A stretch of 64,000 bases of DNA from the NCBI GenBank assembly GCA_963691655.1, contig OY829326.1, forward strand, positions 98,641,340-98,705,339, given 5' to 3'. This DNA is from Toxonevra muliebris. Lineage: Eukaryota; Arthropoda; Insecta; Diptera; Pallopteridae. The position numbers were made by a program, and so were the translations under genes. Position 1 is the first letter of the stretch; each line of letters starts with the position of its first letter. Below are positions 57,217 through 64,000 of the stretch, one piece after another. The notes below the pieces were generated by a model that saw nothing but the letters and a program-made list of their open reading frames with translations, was not told where the DNA came from and did not search any database.

Positions 57217-58823
57217 TTAATTGTTAATTTCAGAAAGAATTTTATGCTTAATCGAAATTAGCGTATCAGAAAAATTTATTGAGTGATAAACTTTATTAAA
57301 AACCATACAGGCATTATTAAGAGGTTCAAATTTTAAGCAATTACTGTTATAAGTTTTCAAACGTAATAAAGTATAGTTCCTTGTAGAGTGCGTATGTATA
57401 TTGATATTCAACCTGATTAAAAGATAAGTGATATTTATATTGCCCTGAAAAAGTTTGAGTATGAATGTTGAATTTAACATAATTCTACTCGATTTTAAAG
57501 ACGGTAATGCAATTAGTTTCAAACGATTTTCATACTATGGAAGGTTTAAATTCGGGTTCCAAGGTAAACCACGGAAGTAGAAATTGTTTTTGGAGCGATT
57601 CTAAGGCATCTTCATGGCACTTATAATATGGACACCAAACTATTGACGCATACTCTAATATTGGGCGTACTAACGAAACAAATAATAGTTTGGTAACATA
57701 TGGGTCATCAAATTCTTTCGCCCAGCGTTTAATGAAACCGAGTACACTAGAAGCCTTATTAATAATTTTGTTAATGTGTGCACTCAAAAAAAAAAAGTAC
57801 ATGAAACAGCTGTAAAAATGACATTTTTTGTCTACAATATTCAGCAAACATTAAAAACTATCAAAATTGACATTACAAAATGAAAATATAACATTACTGA
57901 AAAATGAATAAATGATGCGAAAACAATGCATTAAAAATGTAAAAGAAATACATTATTTTAATGTAATATTGATATGACAATAATGTTGAATTGACATGAC
58001 AACAATGTATAACTGATATTGCAAAATGTAAATTTGATACCAATTTAACGTAGAATTGAAAACTTAAAATGTTAAATAAAACACAATAAAGAAGTTTTTT
58101 GCACTTTATATAATTTTATTTCTGTAATAATAATATTTGAATAAACGTAAATAATTCCGAAAAAGTAAAATTTTTAAAACACGTTTTAGTTTATTTTATT
58201 CTCTTTTATTATTATTTGAACACTTTTTCACAAATTTTTTTTTCACACAGTTTTTATTTAAACTATTATTGTGACTGCAAATAAATATATACCTTCACTC
58301 TCACCCAACAAAACGCAAAACTATTTCACAATTAAAAAGTTTTGTCAGTTTAAATTTTTAGTTTATACTTATTCTAAAAGTATTACCAGTTATAAATAAC
58401 TTTCAATGCTATACTAGCCTGTTTACATTTTGAATGTTAAATTTACATAGAATAATATCAATTTTACATGAAAAACGTATTAAATAATGAGAACATTTTT
58501 AATGTAATTTTAACATTATAAATTGACATTACAATTTAAAACGAATTATTATCAATATAATAGTTTTAATGTTAATACAACACAAAACAGATCAATCTGG
58601 TATTTTTTGCGTTAAACTAACATTTTTGTTTTTACATTGAAAATAATATTACAAATATATCAATTTTACATTGCACTTTTTTTTGAATGGGACCAAGGTG
58701 GCTCCTCTGAGGGACTCCCGAAATAACAGGAAAGCTATTAGATTTACAACCTTTGAACAAAACACTCTGTGTTTAATTTGCAAGGAAAGAAGAAATCCAT
58801 TTAAATAAACGTAGCGGAAAACC
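57217..58823 (-). mobile_element. LINE ORF2 fragment, split by a nested inverted-repeat element
   Basis: From 58823 downward the frame reads GFPLRLFKWISSFLAN, stop, TQSVLFKGCKSNSFP, VISGVPQRSHLGPI (reverse-transcriptase motif SGVPQGSHLGPLLF). It is then broken by 57781-58687 and resumes with SAHINKIINKASSVLGFIKR, DPYVTKLLFVSLVRPILEYA and LESLQKQFLLPWF. A frameshift near 57530 follows, then LPSLKSSRIMLNSTFI to LSEINN at 57217. Same family as the + strand fragment at 31379-32224 (KRWA.EF.DPY, LVRP.LEY, QKQFLL). The YADD part is missing. Confidence 0.85.
57781..58687. mobile_element. Inverted-repeat element nested in the LINE
   Basis: Ends are CTCAAAAAAAAAAAGTACATG and, inverted, TTCAAAAAAAAGTGCAATGT. 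The interior is full of ATTGACATTACAA/TTGTAATGTCAAT-like words in both orientations, giving an extended weak palindrome. No protein. Its boundaries coincide with the break in reverse-transcriptase sequence. Confidence 0.5.
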
Positions 58824-58849
58824 AATATTACTTATAATAATAATAATAA

Positions 58850-59470
58850 TTTAAGCAAAAGCAAATTATGATTTACTACGAGAGTTTCTACTCAGTATTG
58901 CAACCAAATTACTATTCTGCCAATTTTGTAAACTAAGTTTAACGAATGGATGAATCTTCTCCAGTAAGTTTATCTCCCATTTCGCTTCCAATATGAACTA
59001 TATGCCCTGCCGCCTAAATGAGTTGTACTCTGTTGTAAGAAGCTAGGATGATATCAATACCAAAGTTATATTGAAAAATTCATTTTAACTATTTTTACGG
59101 GATTCAAAAAAAAAAAAAAAAAAATTTCAAACTTTTTTTTTGTATGGGGACTGAGCCGGTCTAATGTAGATACGCCATTTTAAAAGGAATATAGAATTAA
59201 AAAAGTCTCTAATCCTAGACAGGATTGTAAGCCTCCAACGAAGTAAAATCATTTTTTAAATAACGTATCTGTGCTGCAACTGCGCCTGAAATCCTGAAAA
59301 GTGTAGATACGGTAATAAATTTGTAGATAAACACTTTTTTCATCAGGATTTCTCGGCAATTTTTATAGATATCGAAAGCATGACTTTGTTATCTTTATTA
59401 ATACTTAATATATAAAATTTTAAAATTTGTTTTTGCATTGTTGAAAATGGCTTTAATTAACGAGTTCAAC
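58850..59470. other. Non-coding DNA
   Basis: An AAT microsatellite at about 58836-58850 and poly-A near 59107; no gene. Confidence 0.45.
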
Positions 59471-59479
59471 GATTTTAAA

Positions 59480-59885
59480 CACGTTTTTAATCATGATGGC
59501 AGTATAGCCACAATGAGAGCTTTGGACTAAGCCTCAAGTTCTTGCCTACTAAATATTTCGCTGGTCTAAATGGCTTTCCTGTTTAGATGTGAATTCCTTA
59601 TTAGTTTTTCATCGACAATCACACCCAGATATTTTACTTCTTTTGAAAAGTTAATGATTTTACCAAAGACTGTAGGTTCTTTAAAATTGCCCCTGTTTCT
59701 TCTTTTGGTAAACGCAACTATGAAAGTTTTTTTGAAATATGCATTTGGTCTTCAGTCTCTATACCAACTTGCAACTACATTTAACGCACTCTGGAGGAAA
59801 TATGAAACTGTATCTTCATATTTTTCTCTGATTAGGATAACAATGTCATCAGCGTATACTTGAACGTTGAAAAAGCGGGTTAAAA
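59480..59885 (-). mobile_element. LINE reverse-transcriptase fragment (YADD type)
   Basis: From about 59880 downward the - strand reads RFFNVQVYADDIVILIREKY, YFLQSALNVVASWYRD, stop, PNAYFKKTFIVAFTKRR, FKEPTVFGKIINFSKEVKYL and GVIVDEKLIRNSHLNR. A decayed LRLSPKLSLWLY follows near 59530. This is the order YADD - KT..V.FT.RR - VKYLGV..D..L of an R1/I-type reverse transcriptase. It has a stop and frameshifts. Confidence 0.75.
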
Positions 59886-59921
59886 ACAATAGGTGGCTGG
59901 AGGACTTGAGTATTGTTTGCA

Positions 59922-60429
59922 TTATCGCCCAAATATAGCAGTTGGTAAGAAATCGGACTTAAATAGCCAAACTTTCAGACTTGCACTCAGACGGATACTA
60001 TGCCCTATGTAATTCAACACATAATGAAGGATCTTGCTTTGACACTCGAAATATCCTCTTCTCTTCCACCACCAGGGGCTTCCAAGATATGTGAAATTTT
60101 CCAACGACTCGATGTGATGATTGGGATCACTAATAGCATAGCGGTTACCTTTTGTCAGGTTTAAAACTTTGGCATTCTTGAATTTAATTTTAAGTCCTGT
60201 TGTTAATGCTTTTGCGTTCAATAAATCGGCTGTTAAAATCCAGTAAAAACTTCGTTAGAATTCCCTTAAACCACTGTAGAGTGTTTGATGGAAAGTGGCA
60301 TCCAATAACTAAGAGAAATAGAATTAGATACAATATGCATCCTTGATAACCTTTGTATCCTTTCTGGTACGACCCTTTGTCGTACAGCAATCCATGTGTA
60401 TGTGTAAATACATATGTGTAAATGTACAC
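59922..60429 (-). mobile_element. Second LINE reverse-transcriptase fragment, different family
   Basis: The - strand pieces read GYQGCILYLILFLLVIG and FKGILTKFLLDFNS (compare G.RQGCILSP.LFL.VID and L.DLDFADD), then, in another frame, TTGLKIKFKNAKVLNL, IESLENFTYLGSPW and LRLFNS-like LKVWLFKSDFLP. GLKIN..KTK and VE.FTYLGS are standard non-LTR motifs. The catalytic FADD is lost. It lies directly before 59480-59885 on the same strand but is a separate family. Confidence 0.7.
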
Positions 60430-60714
60430 TACATTTATATGATTACATGAATTGGTCAGTCACAATTGAAATTATTTTTAATTTGTTCAAAAAATAAGTC
60501 CGTTTTTGAATTAAGTCTTATATCTATCGATATATTGAAATTTATATATTATATTTTTTTGTAAATACTTAGTACTTTATTAAAAAAAATTTTAGTTCAA
60601 CTAGTAAAAGGCATTAAAACTCTTCTAATAAGTTTTGAATTTTTAAACCAAAGAAAATTGATTTATTATGTTTTTTGTGGAAAGTTTTGACTACTGTTCC
60701 ATGTTTTAGTTTCA

Positions 60715-61373
60715 TTTTAAGTAATGTATAACAGGCTTAAAGAACGTATATATGTAGTCATCACAACAACAGTTTATATAGAGACGGGCAAATAAGACGG
60801 CCGTTACGGAATCCGCCACGATTACTCATCAGTGATCTTAGTGATAGTTCTTAATCTTTCAGTATCCTATATATGCTACTAATCGTAACCCAGAACTACA
60901 GATTTGATTCCAAATATCTTAACTAAATAGAGAGTTGATAGTTTTTTAGGAGACTATGAAAATTAAATCTAGAGGTTAATTTTTCAAAGTCATGACTTAA
61001 GTTCATGTCAATTTCGTTATTTGAAGTTATATATAAACAGGCTTAATGAACAAATGTAGTCATCACAACAACAATGTATATAGAGACGGGCAAATCAGAC
61101 GGCCGTTTCGGAATCCGCCACAATTCCTCATCAGTGATCTTAGTGATAGTTCTTAATCTTTCAATATCCTATATAAGCTACTAATATTTGAAATCATAAC
61201 CCAGAATTACGGATTTGATTCCAAATATCTTCACTGAATAGAGATATTGAAAGAAACTACCACTACCGTTCTATACACTTATGTTGTTGTTTTTTTTTTT
61301 TTTTTTTAAATAGAGAGTTGTTATGATGGCTACATATATACGTTCTTTAAGCCTGTTATACATTACTTAAAAA
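60715..61373. mobile_element. Inverted-repeat element with an internal tandem duplication
   Basis: The left end TTTTAAGTAATGTATAACAG, then GCTTAAAGAACGTATATATG, is repeated in inverse at 61325-61373. Inside are two direct copies of about 205 bp (60728-60933 and 61031-61244) with TCATCACAACAACA, AGAGACGGGCAAAT and GACGGCCGTT. A solitary end-like piece (AAGTAATGTATAACAAGCTT) lies at 33170. No transposase frame. Confidence 0.7.
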
Positions 61374-61378
61374 GAAAA

Positions 61379-61976
61379 TTGAGTTTGAGTAAAGCGAACT
61401 CAAATTGTTTCGAATATGGTGCAGCCTCAGTTACAAAAAGCATACCAATGGACTACATTGACCTTGATAACATGATGTCCAGCTTTTTTGGCCGTTCATC
61501 AGTAGAATCGAAAAAAGGGTTTCACCAATTTCGGACCAGATTTTTAGAAGAACTTCATCAAACTAGCAGCCTTGAAGATAATTTGTTCATATTGTGGACT
61601 TATTGTAAGCTTTTTTTCGTATGTATTTCTGACTGCGGAACTTTTTCAACAGTATGTCACACGAAAGCATCATTTTGGCAAGGTCGTTGTAAAATTAATT
61701 TTTTTTGCCTTCAATATGAAAAGTTGTCAATTGCGCCTTGTCATCTAGATTTGCTGCATATTATATTTTTATTTTTTGTGCCATACTTTCACAGTGCAAA
61801 ACAAAATTTGTGCTAAAGATTTCATTCCCAAAATATCAGCCATTAAAATTAGTAAAGGATTAAAATGGCACAACGGGGAGAAAACCACAAAAAAGGCATT
61901 TATTACTTACAAAAAAGGAACCGAAATTCGAAAAAGGTACCAACGAGTGAAAAAGGCAAAATTTTTTTTAAAATAG
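61379..61976 (+). CDS. Possible two-exon gene fragment, function unknown
   Basis: Exon 1 (to 61604) reads SKANSNCFEYGAASVTKSIP, MDYIDLDNMMSSFFGRSSVE and HQFRTRFLEELHQTSSLEDN, ending in a TATT/GTAAGC donor. After 190 bp, a pyrimidine-rich tract and CACAG acceptor (61794) opens exon 2 in the matching phase: NKICAKDFIPKISAIKISKG, then a lysine-rich tail to TAG at 61976. About 135 residues result. No ATG is available upstream; the frame runs into the inverted repeat ending at 61373, so the 5' part may have been displaced by that insertion. I recognise no domain. It could equally be a transposon-derived remnant or a chance frame. Confidence 0.3.
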
Positions 61977-62059
61977 CAAAAAAGGCTAAATAAAATTTAT
62001 ATATTTGGAATTAGTATTGCGTATATATTTTATCTGCCATAATATAGAATTTAGCAGAA

Positions 62060-62145
62060 AAAAAATTTTCTTAATCTCTGCTCCCTGATAATCAAATCGC
62101 CTTTTTTCGGAATCTTGATAATTATGCCCTCTGCCTACTCATCTG
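62060..62145 (-). mobile_element. Short LINE reverse-transcriptase remnant
   Basis: The - strand reads EGIIIKIPKKGDL near 62135-62095, matching the W..G.I.KIPKKGDL..C.NWRGI motif of non-LTR reverse transcriptases. Nothing else is readable on either side. Confidence 0.4.
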
Positions 62146-62149
62146 CAAA

Positions 62150-64000
62150 GCTTTCATTGTCTCAAGTGAGATTGATAAGTGGGCGCAGTAACTAAGTGGC
62201 AAGTGCAGGGTGGACTTTATAGAACTCCGTTGGTATATGGTGTTCATTAGTGAGGCTATTATCAGTCAGTTATTTTGATATTTGACGAGCTAAGTCGTCT
62301 AAGCGATTTCTTTTGTCGCTTCATACACTATGTTTAATGAATTTTTGCTGCATGTGGTTTGGTGGGACTGAAGGTTTTTCCGGAGCTTCTTGTTATATTT
62401 CATAAACTATAAGATATCACAATTTCTGGTTTTCTGATTTTAAAATGTTGTGCTCCAATAAGATATTTTTAAATTATGTATTGCGCACACCGTGCCACTG
62501 AAGAAATTCCCAAAAGAAATGAATGAATAAAATAATAAAAAAAACGAAAAAAGAGTAAAAGAAAAAAAGAAGCAAAAAGAAGCGAAAAGCGCGAAAAGTA
62601 AACATAAAACTGGCGTTTAAAAAAACAACGCAAGGATTTGAAAATTCCTTTGCATATCATTGTATGCTTCAACTTTGTTGTTGTTGTTGTTGAATACCTA
62701 CATTTAATGTTTTATTATTGTGCCGACTTTGCTTCAGGAACTTAACTGTATTTGTTATTGTTGTTACCCAGCGGTAAATTGAAGCACTAGAATAGCGCTA
62801 AACAGTGCACTACAAGCACATGTGTTCGATATAAGTTTTAAGATTGCATGTCCTAGTACTTTTAGCGCTAAACAAGCGCAAGAAAGAATGCATTAGATAG
62901 GCACTTCCGCTCATTCATTCGCTGCTTCGTGCTTACTTTGGTTGAGAAAGAGAGGAGAGAGAAAAAATATCGAGTATCGATTCATGCATTCATAACTTTT
63001 CATTGCTGTGTCATTTATTTTATTTTTTTCCTTTGCTTTTTTGTTTGTTTTACATATATAATTATATTTTTATTTATTTTTTATAAAACAATTGCAAAAA
63101 AGAAATAAAATAAAACACACACACTTTTCGTGAAATTTCACAACTACTTTACTTCGCTGTTGCGTGAAAACTAACTCGCTTCGTTTCTCGCTCAGTCAAT
63201 ATTTCGTAGCGTCTTGCTGATCGATACACGTTTTAATTACTCAATAGAAAACTAAATTTGTTGTTCGCATGGTTGCTTTGCAATTTCCGGCTGAAATGGT
63301 GCACTTGCAAGCACTTTTTAAGCACTTAATTTTCAAGCACTTGTCTGAAAAACCGCTGGGTAGTGTCTTGCTATTTTTGCTCACGTGTGTGGGTTGTGCC
63401 GGTTTGTGTGAATGTGTGCGTGTTAAGAAAAAAAACATTTGCATGTTTTTTGGAATGCAAAGTGCGTTAAAAATGCGTTGAAGATTCTATTGTCAGAGAA
63501 AGAAAGGAAGATTGTAAGAAAATAAAGTCACAGTGCCGTTTGCTGCTATTCTTGGCTATAGTAAAGGTAGCAACCTATAAAAACTTCCACACACACACAC
63601 AGGTGTTGAACAGCAGACAGACACTTGAATACAGCTCGCTGCTGATTTCATCCGATTTTACTGTTATTTACAACACTTGAAATTGTATGTGTTAGCATTC
63701 ATATTTGGTTGTTGGTGTTGTTGTTTAAGATTTGGTTCCTGCTGTTATTGTTATAATTTTCGTGGTTTGCTGCTTAAAGAAGAAATAACATTATATATAT
63801 TTATTTAGTAATATTTGCATGTAATTCCATCTCACACACATGGGCATGGCTTTGCATATAATTACGCATGTGTGCGCATATATGTGAGTATATGTATATA
63901 TGTACGTATGTGGTTTTATTTTTTAATTAAATTTCAAAATATAAAATCTTTGCTGAATTCTTTGGAGATTTTATTTTCGTGAATTGTTTCACGTTTTTGA
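62150..64000. other. Non-coding DNA with regulatory-like simple motifs
   Basis: Contains GTTGTTGTTGTTG near 62678, two TAGCGCTAAACA words (about 62795 and 62863), GAGAGGAGAGAGA near 62951, CACACACACACA near 63588 and TATATGTATATATGTACGTATG near 63891. Such motifs are common in promoters and first introns of fly genes. No exon, TATA/initiator pair or splice site could be defended. Confidence 0.3.

Noticed and set aside
1..64000. CRISPR array, bacterial operons, rRNA genes, viral insertions
   Set aside because: No regular spacer-repeat pattern, no ribosome-binding-site-led gene runs, no rRNA core sequences and no capsid or envelope-like frames were seen.
62700..64000. Promoter of a gene beyond the window's right edge
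   Set aside because: GAGA, CACA and GTTGTT motifs are suggestive but no TATA, initiator or exon can be fixed.

Overview
The window looks like nuclear DNA of a higher fly (Diptera: Brachycera; a tephritid or related fruit fly is my best guess). Reasons are the strong A+T bias with long poly-A/poly-T runs, introns of 56-60 bp with GT..AG ends, an insect-type odorant receptor gene, and many decayed insect transposons. The organism is inferred; nothing in the sequence names it. There are no bacterial-type operons, rRNA genes, CRISPR arrays or intact tRNA genes. Most short open frames are chance frames in A+T-rich DNA or pieces of dead transposons.

Host genes are few. One complete gene stands out: an odorant receptor of 402 residues in four exons on the + strand (12382-13764). 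On the - strand at about 18.7-19.2 kb and 20.9-21.4 kb are two diverged tandem copies of a small secreted cysteine-containing protein gene. Its C-terminal part looks like the single-domain von Willebrand factor C (SVWC) family, and both copies seem damaged. A possible two-exon fragment of unknown function lies at 61379-61976. The last 1.3 kb is rich in GTTGTT, GAGA and CACA motifs, as often seen upstream of fly genes, but no gene start can be shown there.

The rest is intergenic or intronic DNA with a dense layer of mobile-element remains. Non-LTR retrotransposon (LINE) reverse-transcriptase fragments occur at about 22.9, 31.4, 38.2-39.3, 43.3, 43.7-44.4, 45.2-46.0, 57.2-58.8, 59.5-60.4 and 62.1 kb. 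DNA-transposon remains include a piggyBac-like element with TTAA ends and a LINE piece inside it (30803-32599), and a hAT-like element with an imperfect 8-bp target duplication (36913-37988). There is also an element with a perfect 5-bp target duplication and Transib-like CACA..TGTG ends (55081-56483), an internally deleted Tc1-like element (40234-40671), two mariner-type transposase remnants, and a PIF/Harbinger transposase fossil. Several transposase-free fold-back or MITE-like elements occur at about 7.5, 9.1-10.6, 15.7, 37.1, 39.3-40.0, 41.9-42.6, 50.4-51.5, 57.8-58.7 and 60.7-61.4 kb. tRNA-derived SINE-like pieces occur at 14.8-15.0, 22.5-22.8 and 27.0-27.3 kb.

Layered insertions give a relative history: piggyBac went into a minisatellite and then received a LINE fragment; a MITE sits inside the hAT element; a 0.9-kb inverted-repeat element sits inside a LINE reverse-transcriptase frame; a 78-bp perfect hairpin is present in only one of the two secreted-protein gene copies. 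I found no convincing new defence or metabolic system. The more unusual items are the duplicated SVWC-like genes, the piggyBac/LINE/minisatellite composite, the 5-bp-TSD element, and the elements with subterminal motif clusters.
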